Of a stretch of DNA of 64,000 nt, positions 13,436-25,323 are shown one piece after another (position 1 is the first letter of the stretch; each line of letters opens with the position of its first letter). The translations under genes were made by a program, and so were the position numbers. Source of the DNA: Ecdyonurus torrentis (Eukaryota > Arthropoda > Insecta > Ephemeroptera > Heptageniidae); NCBI GenBank assembly GCA_949318235.1, contig OX439127.1, positions 9,626,694 to 9,690,693 on the forward strand. The letters are read 5' to 3'. The notes under the pieces are model-generated. The model had not been told where the DNA came from, searched no databases, and was given only the letters and a program-made list of their open reading frames with translations.

Positions 13436-13477
13436 CGGACTGTTTATCTGCTTATATATAAATAGGTAAACAGTCCG
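13436..13477. repeat. 14-bp inverted repeat hairpin
   Basis: CGGACTGTTTATCT and AGGTAAACAGTCCG pair with one G:T-type mismatch around a 14-nt AT loop. Each arm holds a forkhead-like core (TGTTTA / GTAAACA). It could be a paired binding site or an RNA hairpin; no family is recognised. Confidence 0.5.
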
Positions 13478-14303
13478 AATATCTTTACGCTCCTGTCGAA
13501 AATGAGTATAGGCAATCCGCGTTACATATGTAACCAACTGGTTGCATATATTACGGGGGGCTAAATAAAAAATGGCGGTGGTGTCATTGAGTCACCAAAC
13601 TGTGAAAGGACTTTCTTTAGATAACTAATATATTTTTATAATTAAATAACAAGTATACTCTTTCTCTTTATAATTTTTGTATTGTTATGTAACTTCAAGA
13701 GTTAAAATACTAAAACTACAGAGATATATGTTGAAAAATATATTATGTACCTCATGAAAGAATTTTGGAATGTTTAGTCTTAAAATGAAGATTACAAAAG
13801 TTAACTTTTTTGTATTTGGCTTATATATCATAATGAAAAGTTTAAAAATTAATATTTTATTCATTATACACATATTTTAGTATTATATAAAAATATTTCA
13901 ATCCTTCAGAAAAAAAAATCCAATAATATAGCACGATCCCAAAAGGTTAAAATATATAACACATGTAACATGTTGTAATATTTCATCATTACAAATTACC
14001 ATAGTGATTTTAATTATCTAAATAGGAAAAAAATGGAAAGTATATGTTTATTTATATATGTATAAAAGACTGTTTGTTTGATTGACAGGTTGGTTGGTTA
14101 GTTAATGTTGAAGAAATCCCTTATGGATAAAATATATAATATTCATATACAGTATAAGCAGAGATAGTGATCAGAAGGAAGCTTGCCTTTCTGTCAGTCT
14201 TTACGTATCTATACTTGTATACAGTACATTACATATTCTCACCGATCCGCGCCAGCCCCTCGTTTTCATTTGCATCGACCCAAGCCAATACACAGTAATA
14301 TAG

Positions 14304-14319
14304 TGAGAGAAAGAGAGAG

Positions 14320-14356
<37 letters not shown>
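14304..14356. repeat. (GA)n microsatellite, impure
   Basis: GA repeats with a few AAAG interruptions at the left end. Confidence 0.9.
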
Positions 14357-14361
<5 letters not shown>

Positions 14362-14522
14362 ACGTGATGATCACATAATCATAAAGTACATTTGCCTACT
14401 CACTAAATATAATACACACCACCAACCCTATTTCAATTATATCATTTTCAAATTAAATACAAGTAATCAACGTAAAACAGTACTATCTCGAAACTGCACT
14501 GAAATATTTAATTAATTCAAAC

Positions 14523-14648
<126 letters not shown>

Positions 14649-14772
14649 GTGTAAGTACTAAAGTTCATTTATCATATATATTTTTGATTCATAAAGTATA
14701 GTGCATCAAAAGATCCAATATACTGAAATGCACACTACTCATTTGGGAGCGACAAAAATATACTGATAATGA

Positions 14773-15105
14773 AATTTCATTAATATGATATTATTATACA
14801 TAGAAATAAAATATATCAGTATAATGTTTATATAATTAAACTATATTTGAAATTCTAGTACAACGTAGATTACGTATTTTAATATTATGATTGGCAAGAC
14901 CTGTTATTACTATAAACTGCCTGGGTGAATAACATTTCAAGTTTCCTAACAACGCGTATAAGGAATGATATTTGATAATATTTGCACTGAATAAATAACA
15001 TATTATATTCTACGTTGTACTAGAATTTCAAATATAGTTTAATTATATAAACATTATACTGATATATTTTATTTCTATGTATAATAATATCATATTAATG
15101 AAATA
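14773..15105. repeat. Inverted repeat with ~97-bp arms
   Basis: The arm 14773-14870 is repeated as its near-exact reverse complement at 15009-15105, around a 138-bp unrelated spacer. The outer end abuts the larger palindrome at 15104, so the two form one compound fold-back region. No ORF is present. It is probably a MITE or the product of an inverted duplication. Confidence 0.85.
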
Positions 15106-15516
15106 AATGGACAATTTTAAATTATTTAATTAAAATTTAGATCTAAAACAGATTTTAAGAATCATAGACTTGAATAGTTTACTATATGCAATACTACAGA
15201 TATAAATTTCTCAAATTAACTATAATATCATTCATATTAAATGTATAAACGTTTCGTACATAATATAAAATATGTCTATTTTTTTTTAAACTACCTTTTA
15301 TTATTATATTATATAATAATAAAAGGTAGTTTAAAAAAAAATAGACATATTTTATATTATGTACGAAACGTTTATACATTTAATATGAATGATATTATAG
15401 TTAATTTGAGAAATTTATATCTGTAGTATTGCATAGTAAACTATTCAAGTCTATGATTCTTAAAATCTGTTTTAGATCTAAATTTTAATTAAATAATTTA
15501 AAATTATCCATTTATT
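15104..15516. repeat. Near-perfect 413-bp palindrome
   Basis: The two ~204-bp arms are reverse complements with only rare differences, centred near 15310 with about 5 nt (ATTAT) at the turn. Mirror-image ORFs at 15194-15379 (minus) and 15241-15426 (plus) differ by a single residue, which shows how alike the arms are; they are not genes. A palindrome this long and clean is expected to be unstable, so it is recent, kept alike by gene conversion, or an assembly fold-back artefact. Confidence 0.9.
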
Positions 15517-15778
15517 ATAATGATGTCTCAAATATAAAACAATTAATTATAATGAATTTATGAAAATTGTAATAATTTTTTAAGGGATTTAATATTGAAG
15601 AAATATAATATTTGCAATAAATCTTCACACAATTTATCTGGGTAGTCAGCTACATGTCCATTTATTATCTGAGAATAGACCCATGCGTCATTTATGCTAA
15701 TACTAAGTTGAAGTAGGGGTCCATCTGCGCTACGTTAAGATTACATTGCTTCCTCTTTTTAGATTGATAGCTATAGGT

Positions 15779-15908
<130 letters not shown>

Positions 15909-16541
15909 AGAGAGAGATGGAAAGCTATTGGAGAGAGGGAGAATTAGAGAGAAATTAGAAAGAGATGTGATGGTAGAAAATTTAAATATACTATATGATA
16001 ATACATATTTTGTTTTAAACCCTCAATCTCTGCCTCAAAAAATCAACGTTAAATATGTAGAAAATTTCATAATTAAAATAATTTTGAATGTTAAAAATTT
16101 ATAATACAATAAAAATTTGTAATATATTTATTGTGAAATGTATAAAATGATATTTAAATTTTTTTCTAAATGTCAATCAAATTTTTTTTTTATTTAAACA
16201 AAAATCAAATTTTATGCGGATAAAAAGTAGATATAAAGAATAACAAGCAATAAAGTACGTTACAGGTATGCATGTTATGCAAGGCAAAATTCCTCCTGCG
16301 TTGAGGTTCCATCCCTACGGTGAAAAGCGGGAAGCAGAGAAGAGAACAAGAGAGAAAGGGTAGGTGGGGGAGTAGCAAAAGAGGGAAAGGATCACATAAT
16401 AATTTTATCACATTTTCATATTGATATTAAAATATTTTAGGTCATTGTGGTTTAGTGAAATGAAGTTAATGAATTTCTACCTGCCAATCATGTCTCTCTA
16501 CCTCTCCATCCCACTCTCGACAAGAATTTTTCGCAATCCTA

Positions 16542-16548
<7 letters not shown>

Positions 16549-16601
<53 letters not shown>
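16549..16601. repeat. (CT)n microsatellite, ~53 bp
   Basis: Uninterrupted CT units. Confidence 0.95.
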
Positions 16602-16604
<3 letters not shown>

Positions 16605-16802
16605 TCTCTCTCTTTTTATGAAAGCCCCACGATAAAACATCATGTTATAAAGCTACAGGTAAGCGAGATTTTTTTTTTATTTTTTTTTTTTAAACTTTGG
16701 CTTTTAATAAAACTTTTTAACTCATAATTCCTCTAACTAAAATATGTTTGGCATTTGCTTTTATAGTATATGTATATAAATTAAAAAATGTATGTATGGG
16801 TA

Positions 16803-16843
16803 AAAAAAAAAAAAAAAAAAAAGAAAAAAAAAGAAAAAAAAAG
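16803..16843. repeat. poly-A tract with G interruptions
   Basis: A-runs separated by single G, about 40 nt. Confidence 0.9.
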
Positions 16844-17391
16844 AATAAAGCTACAAAATCTAAAATTGCGTTGTAGTTTGTATTCTGTTGGAGAGTGGTG
16901 GGGATGATATGAATAACAGATACACATATTTGAAAGTAGAAAAAGACAAGGAAAGTAAATATTAATAGTACGTAAATAATAAAATAAGCGTAGTTATGTA
17001 AAGATAGTGACACTAACGAAGAAGAAAATGACACAATTTTATGTTAGAAAAAATTCCCGAACGAAATATCTAAGATTTATTTTCTTATTTCATAAATGAT
17101 GGAAAATGCACACGCTTCATCTGTATTTCAAATATGCAGAATATTCATTACAACATGTGAATTTAATGAAAATAAAAGAAAGTATAAAACAAAGCACGAT
17201 ACGTAAGATTTCAATATTAAGGAGGTTTGAGGTGGCGATAACCACCACTGTCATAACTCTCGCGCGCGCCGGTGAACGAAATATTCTATGTAAAATAATG
17301 TACAGTACATACTGTATATTATATACATATTTATGTTATAACAAAATACAGGATATAATCACAGTCAGGTATAATGTTACGTATATAACAG

Positions 17392-17417
17392 GGAGAGAGA
17401 GAGAGAGAGAGAGAGAG
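17392..17417. repeat. (GA)n microsatellite, short
   Basis: About twelve GA units inside a 133-codon plus-strand ORF (17106-17507). The ORF has no recognisable domain and I do not call it a gene. Confidence 0.9.
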
Positions 17418-17598
17418 GCACTGACATTGTACGATACAACTAGCGGTGGACTAATATTAACATTGCCGTGGGGGAATGCATACCTTAGCTTTATAGAATG
17501 CCAATAATTGACAGCAAATATTCAATGTGGAATTTTCGCCATACCTTGAAGAGATTTGAAACATCTTCTTATTAGATTATTTTTATGTTGTGTGTGTG

Positions 17599-17601
<3 letters not shown>

Positions 17602-17630
<29 letters not shown>
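17602..17630. repeat. (TA)n microsatellite, short
   Basis: About fourteen TA units. Confidence 0.85.
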
Positions 17631-17635
<5 letters not shown>

Positions 17636-17941
17636 TATGGTATTAAATAATATATAAAACTTATTATACATAACAAAAATTTCACTACAAAATAAACTAT
17701 TAGATGCGATTTATGGGTTTATAATTTAAATAGTTTATAGCAAAAAATAAATAGTTGAGATAAAGAAAATTAAGGTGACAGTAATTTTCTGAAAGAAAAT
17801 TGCTCTTTCAGTTTATTTTATTTTTTTTATAATACCTGACCGAGGCGAGAAGCACGATTAATCTCAGTCAGATTTTAGAGGCAGAAATATTTGTTGACTA
17901 ACAGAAAATAAAAATATAATTTGCCAGTTTCTAAGGCTTTT

Positions 17942-18052
<111 letters not shown>

Positions 18053-18128
18053 CACACACATTATGTATTTTTTCGTAATAGTTATCATGTCACATGTGAT
18101 ATATATTATTATGCTTTTTTTAATCGGA

Positions 18129-18152
18129 TTTTTTTTTTTTTTTTTTTTTTTT
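18129..18152. repeat. poly-T tract (24 nt)
   Basis: Uninterrupted T run. Confidence 0.9.
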
Positions 18153-18339
18153 GTTATTATTAATATACTATTTGTACAAAACGAGTGGGATTTTGACGAG
18201 AGAATATTTGTTGTGGTCTATGATTGTTGGTATGTAACCATAGTTACCGTGTTACTAGTCATCGGTAACAAACAACACGGGGGAGAATATTATGCCCTCT
18301 ATAGTAATTCCATAGAAACTTTATGACGCGGGAAAGAAA

Positions 18340-18500
18340 AGCGAGGAAAAGCGATCAATACACTGAGTTGAACACTTTACTCTCGTTGGTATGATAGCGA
18401 CTACGCGCCTCGAGCACGTGTGCCGCACGTGAGTCCGTTTGTTCACTCGTCTGTCTATATGTCTGTCCGTCTGTCCACCTACCTATGAGTCCACGTGTTA
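18340..18500. promoter_or_regulatory. Intronic island with three CACGTG E-boxes
   Basis: CACGTG occurs at 18415-18420, 18426-18431 and 18492-18497, inside a GC-richer stretch that also has repeated GTCTG words (18451-18478). It lies ~250-400 bp into the onecut intron, next to the CUT exon. CACGTG is the site of many bHLH factors (Myc/Max, Hairy-type, Clock/Cycle). An intronic enhancer is inferred. Confidence 0.35.
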
Positions 18501-18753
18501 TTTGCGTGGATAGTCAGACAATAATAAATATCGCAAACAATTATATAATATATTTAAACCATACTCACATATGTGAAATAATACTTTAAAAAAAAAATAA
18601 TAAATAGTACGGTTCGTCTTACCGATTCATATATTATACATAAATCTACATTAAATATAAAATTACTTAACTAACACCAACACATTTAAGATAATAAACA
18701 TGCACACATGCAGTTATAGAATAAAAACAATAATATATAAATATGTATCCCAC

Positions 18754-20392
18754 CTGCTAGCCGTAGTGCAGACATTCTCTGGAACTCTGGCTCCTGCAGC
18801 CATTTCCACATTCGCCGAAAAGTTTCCCGGCCTGACTTCAACTTGGACCATGGTTTGGGGTTGCGGAGAAGATCTGAGAGGGTGCCCTGGGATCTGCAGA
18901 GAACTCGTTGTGCGAAGATTGCTTGAGGAATGCTGTATCTTTTGAGTTCTGCGCTGATTCTCTGGGCTAACTCTTTGGTATTAATTTCTTCAATTTCGGC
19001 CGAGCCTGGTCCCGAACCACCCCCATTACTACCTGTACCCACTGAGCTAGCGCTCCCTGAGCTCAACCCTGAGGTACCACCTGTCACAACAGTGGTTTTA
19101 ACAGACAGAGAGGGTGGTGGAACTGATGGTGGCCCTGAAAGTCCTGTTACCACGACTGCACTTGCAGCCGCAGCAGCAGCGGCCGCCGTGGATGCTGGGG
19201 GAGAGGGCGAGTTTGCGACTACACCTGAGTCACGTTGTTGATGAAGCGGAGAATGATGAGGTGACGAGCTGACCACGGAGTGTGGTGTGATAGCACTCAG
19301 ACCATTGATAGATGGAAGGCCTGAGCCGACGAGGCCGGAGCTCGCATTGCCGCTACCTCCTCCACCTGCACTTCCTCCGCCGCCTGTACCATTACCTCCC
19401 GCACTACCAAAACTTGGGCTTACCATTGTATTTGGAGGCGAGTGAAGTGAAGCTGAAGGAGGGCTGAGGGTAGGTGAGTGCGCCGAACCAAGCGTGGCGC
19501 GCGCTAAGTCCCGCTGAGTATACGGTGAGTCATAACTTGTAGGTGACATGGATTTTTGAGGTGAGTGAAGGCCATTTTGACTATAGGAGCTTTGAGGGGA
19601 TAAGGGTGAATGTTGTTGGGATATACCAATACCGAGACCATTATTTGGTGACGAGTAATGTGGTGGTGACATTCCCATAGAGGGTAATTTATCGTAACTA
19701 TATGGAGAATTAACTCCCATACTGAGACCAATATTTCCCAAGCCATTATTTTGCATAACAGTAAAAGAACCAGACACATTACCCGTATGACCATAAGCAA
19801 ATTTGTCGGACATGGTAGATATAGGAGGCAGTGGTTGTAAAGGAGTGAGTGTGGCATAGGATGAACTAGGGCTAAAACCAGGGGGTGACATGCGTCCGTT
19901 AACTGAAGTTAAAGTTTGGTATGTTGGCTCGGGTTGGAGCGCACGAAAATCAGACGCGTCAATCATACTTGCTACACTCACCGAAATACCCGATGTCGGA
20001 GAAAGTTTGCCTGGACTTAAAAGTTCTGAATCTTGAGAATCAAGTTGTGAATCTTCGTGTGTCGGCACGATGACCGAAAGCGGTTCTTGCTTAGTATTGT
20101 CGCTCGAGAGGTCTTCGGCACTAGGGATCTCCTCCTTGATAAGTTGTACCACCTGGCTCTGCTGCTGTTGTTGCTGATGTTTGTCTACCGCGACTGAAGT
20201 TCCTGCTGCCGCGGTGTCGGCGTGATCAGCGGCCACTGAGCCGAGGCTGCCCACTGCGGAGCGTGAAATAGTGGGGCTCAACTCACTCGGCGACATCAGG
20301 TCGGCATGCGTAGAGCCGGCAGGCGAATCGACCGATTCAGAGAGCGGCTCACTAAGAGGTTGCTGCTCGCCCATCTCCCCCAAGTTTTCCAT
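18754..20392 (-). CDS. onecut: Onecut transcription factor, first coding exon with CUT domain (partial gene)
   Basis: The exon encodes 546 residues of a Onecut-family DNA-binding protein (nuclear; HNF6 class). Seen: residues 467-546 form a CUT domain (INTKELAQRI, RYSIPQAIFAQRVLCRSQGT, GRETFRRMWKWLQEPEF). An upstream block TLTPLQPLPPISTMSDKF (181-198), followed by GNVSGSF (204-210), matches vertebrate ONECUT proteins closely. The start Met is followed by ENLGEM, like the MEAIGEL/MESLG start of vertebrate members; this decides the start, because the open frame extends upstream to 20440 only through a TTG codon. Low-complexity Gln (73-78), Gly and Ala tracts lie between. The exon ends in a donor (CTAGCAG|GTGGG) in phase 1, as in ONECUT1, where an intron separates CUT from the homeodomain. 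The homeodomain exon is not in the window, so the C-terminus is missing here. Identification is near certain. Confidence 0.96.
18755..18994 (-). other. onecut: CUT domain coding segment of onecut
   Basis: This 80-residue domain binds DNA together with a homeodomain in this family. It stops at the splice donor, at a position conserved in the family. No frame break or substitution is apparent in the conserved core. Confidence 0.95.
19799..19852 (-). other. onecut: Conserved ONECUT N-terminal motif
   Basis: The 18 residues TLTPLQPLPPISTMSDKF are almost identical to a block in vertebrate ONECUT1/2, where it lies in the region linked to transactivation. Conservation across animals outside the DNA-binding domains makes the orthology call firm. 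Confidence 0.9.
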
Positions 20393-20770
20393 CTCTCTAC
20401 ACACAAGACCACTCACAAACTCTTTTCCCCAACACCCCAATGTTCACTGCACCCACCAGTCACAATAAATACCTGTTTTTGTTTCCCAACTCATCGAGTT
20501 TTTCGTTGGAAAAGTCCCATTCACAAAATTTTCACCAGCTAGCAGACGTCCATGTTTGTGTCCGACTCCACCGCGCACCCAATTGCGCAATGACTACTGT
20601 CAAAGCACAACGTGCTGCACGAGGCGAGCTCGCGTGGAGAGCGCCAGCTGGAGTTCCCTTTTGCTACGAGTATATGAGGGTTGAGCGGCGCGCGCCCTTT
20701 GTTCCCGCGCGCAGACCAACTCTCCACTCCACCACGCCAGTTGCCAGCTGCGAGTGAAATGGCTCCCAAT
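20393..20770 (-). promoter_or_regulatory. onecut: onecut 5' UTR and probable promoter region
   Basis: The ~380 bp upstream of the start codon are much less AT-rich than the surroundings and include CpG-containing words (GGCGCGCGCC, CCCGCGCGC). I see no TATA box at a convincing distance. 5' UTR plus promoter is inferred from position; an upstream non-coding exon cannot be excluded. Confidence 0.5.
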
Positions 20771-21410
20771 TCTCCTTAGCTTCGGCCCTGCTATTGTCTG
20801 TCATTTGCTTGCTTATACATACGCTATGCTACATTTCATGCTTACTATAACTACCGCCCAGGTCCAATTCATGTTTAATTTTGATTTTCATGAACTGTCA
20901 CACCCGAGAAACAAAAATTTCAGCAATGTTTTACCGTAAGAGTACGGAGCACATGGCAAAAGCGTGGATATTGATTCAAAGCAGACGAAAATCCGATAAT
21001 TTTGATGCCTCTGAATCAATAATAATTACCATGTGGGTTCAGAGCTTGCCTTGTAGTTCGAGGGGCAGACTTCTGCTAGTTCCACGCTTATAGAGTGCTG
21101 TGAAATTTTTTATTTATTAAAATATTGCATATCCTACAATTATGCCTACAAGGTGAGCTCATTTCTTGCACCTACGCAGCATTTATTTCGGTAAGCTTTG
21201 ATAAACTATAATTCGCTTTACCATAATTGTAAGTCCTTTTAAAAAAAAGCCATCGCATTATTTACATTTATATACTTGTATAAAGCTTTTGACTAAATTC
21301 ATATAATTTACTATAATATTTAAAAGACGATATAGAAATATTTATTTCGCCCCTGTAAAGTATGCACCCTGGTTGTCGTATGTGCTCAAAAAGTTGCCTA
21401 TCTTACTCCT
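20771..21410. other. Intergenic spacer between divergent onecut and the ORF at 21483
   Basis: Short open frames are present on the plus strand, but none is recognisable. The stretch grades from GC-richer near onecut into plain AT-rich sequence. Confidence 0.4.
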
Positions 21411-21414
21411 AGCA

Positions 21415-21424
21415 TATATAAAAG
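21415..21424 (+). promoter_or_regulatory. TATA box upstream of ORF 21483-21824
   Basis: TATATAAAAG is a strong TATA match 59 bp before the ATG. It would place transcription start near 21445 and leave a short leader. In such AT-rich DNA a chance match is possible. Confidence 0.4.
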
Positions 21425-21482
21425 CTTATCGCAATACAATGGTTCTCTTACACATATACATAAAGAAACTAATAAGAAGGGA

Positions 21483-21824
21483 ATGACCTTCAGGGCAACA
21501 CCAGGTAAAAGCAGGCTACTGGAGGCAGCCCATGCTCGAGCACTTGCTGCTTTGGAAGCTCTGGCCGAGGCAGAACGACGACAGTTGAGAGCTCAACATG
21601 GTATAGGCAAAAAACAAGTTCCACTAACTTCTAGTACTTCTAAAAATTTAAGTAATAGTAATCAAATAATAATGCATGCACAAAATATGGAAAATGACCC
21701 GCGGCTTACTGAACTTTTAAATCTTTTGCAAACTATTAAACCACCTACAATTTTACAATGGAATATTCAACCAACTGAAAATACAGAGCATAGAAGAAAT
21801 AAAAAAATTGTGTTTCATATGTAA
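21483..21824 (+). CDS. Unrecognised 113-residue protein
   Basis: I do not recognise this protein. The first ~45 residues form an Ala/Leu/Arg/Glu-rich, probably helical segment (ALAALEALAEAERRQLRAQ) encoded by locally GC-richer DNA. The middle is Ser/Asn-rich, and the C-terminal part is acidic then basic (DPRLTELLNLLQ, then HRRNKKIVFHM). The ATG follows a TATA box by a plausible distance, and the composition is not explained by a simple repeat, so it is more gene-like than other open frames in the area. The tract TTCAG|GGC near the start also looks like a splice acceptor, so it could instead be the last exon of a longer plus-strand gene. The function is unknown. Confidence 0.45.
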   Translation: MTFRATPGKSRLLEAAHARALAALEALAEAERRQLRAQHGIGKKQVPLTSSTSKNLSNSNQIIMHAQNMENDPRLTELLNLLQTIKPPTILQWNIQPTENTEHRRNKKIVFHM

Positions 21825-22547
21825 TAATAACTACATGAAATTTTAAATTTAACTTTTAGAAAGAAAGAAATGTGAGTTCTAGCAAGCCAGTTATTTAATT
21901 TTTAAGGCAATTGTCACTGCTCCGTCCATATAATTATTGATATAAAAATAATAGTTCGCTAATATTTATAATGTTGTAACTTAAAAATTTACATTTATTT
22001 ATGTCATTTTTTTATATATAGATAATATATAAATGGATATTTTTCTAAAGTAAAATTATTAAATAGGTCAGGGCCAACAATTGATTCTTATATAATTTCA
22101 CTTGTTGCTGTATTATAATCTTTGATTCCAAGTATTATTATATTACATAACTTTTTTTCAATTCATCTACAAAATTATGTAAACAAGTTTATATAAGTTG
22201 AGTTTTTTTTTATTTATTATTATTATTTTTTTTGTATTTATATAATTTTATTACGTATTACGTTATTCTTCTTCTTATTTTTATTTATTATATAACATGA
22301 AAATATAATTAGTTCATTTCTTTGATGTCTCAAAGTTTAGTCTACATTGAGCCATACAGCTATTGCAAAATAATAATATTGCATTAAAAAATAAATCTTG
22401 AAATATTTTTGTAAAGAGTTTTTTTTTTTTTTTATGTTGACATAATTTTATGGCCTAGTGAAATATATTATATATATTTATAAACATTGCATTTTTATAA
22501 ATATATTATATAAATATATTATATATTTATAAACATTACATTTTTAA

Positions 22548-22765
22548 CGCACTGAAAGAATAAATAACATAATTTATGCTGAAATTATGTCATTATAACA
22601 TAAATAATACTAAAATGGAACAACATAAATAATTATGCTGTACAACATAATATTTATGCTTTAAAACAGTAATTATGAAGTATAGCATAAATTATGCTGT
22701 ATTGAACAAATGTTATGCTGAAAAAGACCTAGCATAATTATTACGTATTTAGTTTTTTCAGTGCG
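22548..22765 (+). mobile_element. MITE family M, copy 2
   Basis: A 218-bp element with terminal inverted repeats (CGCACTGAAAGAATAAATA and its imperfect complement ending in TTTTTTCAGTGCG) and an interior built of CATAATTTATGC-type words. It shares long blocks with 4943-5152 in the opposite orientation. It has no coding capacity; the superfamily is not clear. Confidence 0.75.
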
Positions 22766-23049
22766 CAATCTGTAAATTGCAAATTATGTTGTTTGTTTTT
22801 GATAAGGCCAATGATATACGAGGGAAATATTATGTTATAAAATTATAACTGTTTATATTTATGTAATATATATTATATATTATATTGTTACAGTATGTTG
22901 GAATGTCATTGTGAAAATTTGTGTATGCATGTAATCTATAATACAATAGCCATTAAGACTTTATAAAGTATTACATAAAAAAAAAAAAAAAAAAAAATTG
23001 TTAAAATGTTTCTTTGGTTATGTTATAATAATATTCTATAATATGTTAC

Positions 23050-23230
23050 AATGATACGCAAAGCCAGGTGGTTAGGGTGAGAGGGCGGACAAGGGAGGAG
23101 GTATTACGTTGCCTATAGCTCTTGCAATGCTAGGCGGAAGCACGTGCCCGCTGCACACTTCCCCCTTCTCTCTCGCTTTATCCCCTGCCCAACTCACAAT
23201 CACCTCTGCACCTACACACGGTTCTTATCA
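23050..23230. other. GC-richer island, unknown
   Basis: It contains a purine-rich block (GGGCGGACAAGGGAGGAGG), AAGCACGTGCCCGC with a CACGTG core, and a pyrimidine-rich block. It is similar in style to the islands at 12480 and 7982. No ORF is recognised. Confidence 0.3.
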
Positions 23231-24310
23231 CAAAGCAATCAAAGGAGCTATGAAATTCATAAAGTAATATTAATACTTTTTCTATAGCTACTGAATCAGG
23301 TTTATGCTTGTCTAATTATATTAAAATTTTAAATCCATTGATATGGTGAATATTTAATTTTAATGAATATAGCCTCGTACTGCTATTATCTATATTTTAG
23401 ATATTATACGATAGTAAATTTAAATATAATTTTAATTGAAATAACAGTAAAATGTTTATTTTTTTATTAAATTATTTTTAGTTTTTTAATACTCAATAGA
23501 GTACGACTCTGATTAAAATTATTGTGAATATCATCTCACATTTGATTTTGATTCTATTTTTTTCAACACAATTATAATTTATTATTATAGAACTGTTCTG
23601 ACAACTTCTTATAAAACGTGTAAAAAGCAAGACATAACCCTTGGTAATTTTGATTTTCATAGTATTTAATATTTGGAAGATTGTAGTTTAGACAAAAAAA
23701 AAATAAATAATTGGCACCTGGCGATAGGTCAATGATCGCTGCCTCAGCATAAAAGTACCCTCTCCCTTAAACACATGTAAGTATGAAAATGACGTTAATA
23801 GCTATTAAAGTAAATCACAATTTAAATATTCTTCTATATATTATATAGTAAAGGTAGAAAACTTAATATGGTAAATGGGATGTAGATTGTACAAAAACAT
23901 TTCCCTATTGCTTGCTCAATTTTCTGGCACAATTCCATCAAAATTGCAGAGCTTGCAATTCAGTTTTACTTTAGGTGTACTTATAAGAGGGAGAGTGGTA
24001 ATATAAGATTAATGCCGTATAATCTGATTTTTATTACTTGATAAGATTTAAAGATTAAGTAAATGATTTCCAATTGTAAATTGTTACGCTTTTTTTTTTA
24101 ATTTAAACAAACATAAATTAGTTTATAGCCTAAAAAATGAATACTTAGCAATTTTAATGTATTCCATTTTATTTCTTATTATTTATATTTTTATATGTTT
24201 GACGCAGCTCCATTCTTGCAATAATAAAATAAAAATCTAAAAACAGTTGTATTGTTTTTGTTCGTACAACACATAATAGCTTAATTGTGTAGCTTTTTAA
24301 TGTATATAAT

Positions 24311-24313
<3 letters not shown>

Positions 24314-24390
<77 letters not shown>

Positions 24391-24415
24391 ATATGTATGT
24401 GTGTGTGTGTGTGTG
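24314..24415. repeat. (TA)n followed by (GT)n microsatellite
   Basis: About 70 bp of TA pass into a GT run at about 24397-24415. Confidence 0.92.
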
Positions 24416-24963
24416 AAGTGGTAATTATTATGTTGACAAAAATTCATACTCCGACATAAAAAGCAAATTACGTGTCTTATTTTTTTTTTTTTTGTGACTC
24501 AAGTTTTTTTTTTATATATTATATAGGAAGTAGGGAGGCAGTATATACATATAAATACATGCACCGTGTAACATACAATACGACGAGAGTAAGTTGAGTG
24601 AGAGCAAACGATGACGGTAGCGAAGGGGATCACTGCCAGCTGACGTTACGTTATAATGCAAGGGGGGAGAGAGAGAGAAACCTTTCTCGGTGTAGTGGCA
24701 ACGGTGAGACCCATAATTATAATAATTCACACTTTAAAAAACCAAAAGGCGTGTTAACAAAATAAAAAATAGCTTTGTCACGTTAAAAAACAAAAACATA
24801 ATAGTTATAATGAAACACCAGCTACTCCATACTTTTCATTCATTTACGAGAATTTGTACTGTACGCAGTATATAATATGTAGTCTGTACAGTTCATTTAT
24901 TAATACTTTAACATTATTTGTCTATTATTCTCTTTTTGCTAATGATAAAAAGAGTTTCATATT

Positions 24964-25118
<155 letters not shown>

Positions 25119-25122
25119 GGGC

Positions 25123-25230
25123 TGTAAGCTGCAACCTCTAGTTAAACCTTAGTTATCTTTTTTTAATTGTTGCAACAATCAAAATAACAACTTAACTACG
25201 GTTTAACTAGTTAGTTAGCGTTGCAGCTAT
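25123..25230. mobile_element. MITE family D, copy 1
   Basis: A ~108-bp inverted repeat. GTAAGCTGCAAC...TAGTTAAACCTTAGTTA on the left matches the reverse complement of the right end (TAACTACGGTTTAACTAG...GTTGCAGC). The same sequence recurs at 39747-39857. It is inserted between two TA microsatellites, which fits a TA target. No coding capacity. Confidence 0.75.
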
Positions 25231-25242
25231 ACATATTATATA

Positions 25243-25252
<10 letters not shown>

Positions 25253-25317
<65 letters not shown>
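25253..25317. repeat. (TA)n microsatellite, ~65 bp
   Basis: Uninterrupted TA units right after the family D element. Together with 24978-25118 they may be one TA tract split by the insertion. Confidence 0.95.

Positions 25318-25323
<6 letters not shown>

Noticed and set aside
15194..15426. Two nearly identical 61-residue ORFs on opposite strands
   Set aside because: They are mirror images produced by the 413-bp palindrome and have AT-rich, membrane-like low-complexity translation; there is no evidence of a gene.
17106..17507. 133-codon ORF on the plus strand
   Set aside because: Includes a translated GA microsatellite and has no recognisable domain; probably chance.
20393..20440. Upstream extension of the onecut frame to 20440
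   Set aside because: The first codon there is TTG, not ATG. The first ATG, at 20390-20392, gives the conserved MENLGEM start.
23010..23030. miR-9-like word TCTTTGGTTAT
   Set aside because: The match stops after 11 bases and there is no partner arm to form a precursor hairpin.
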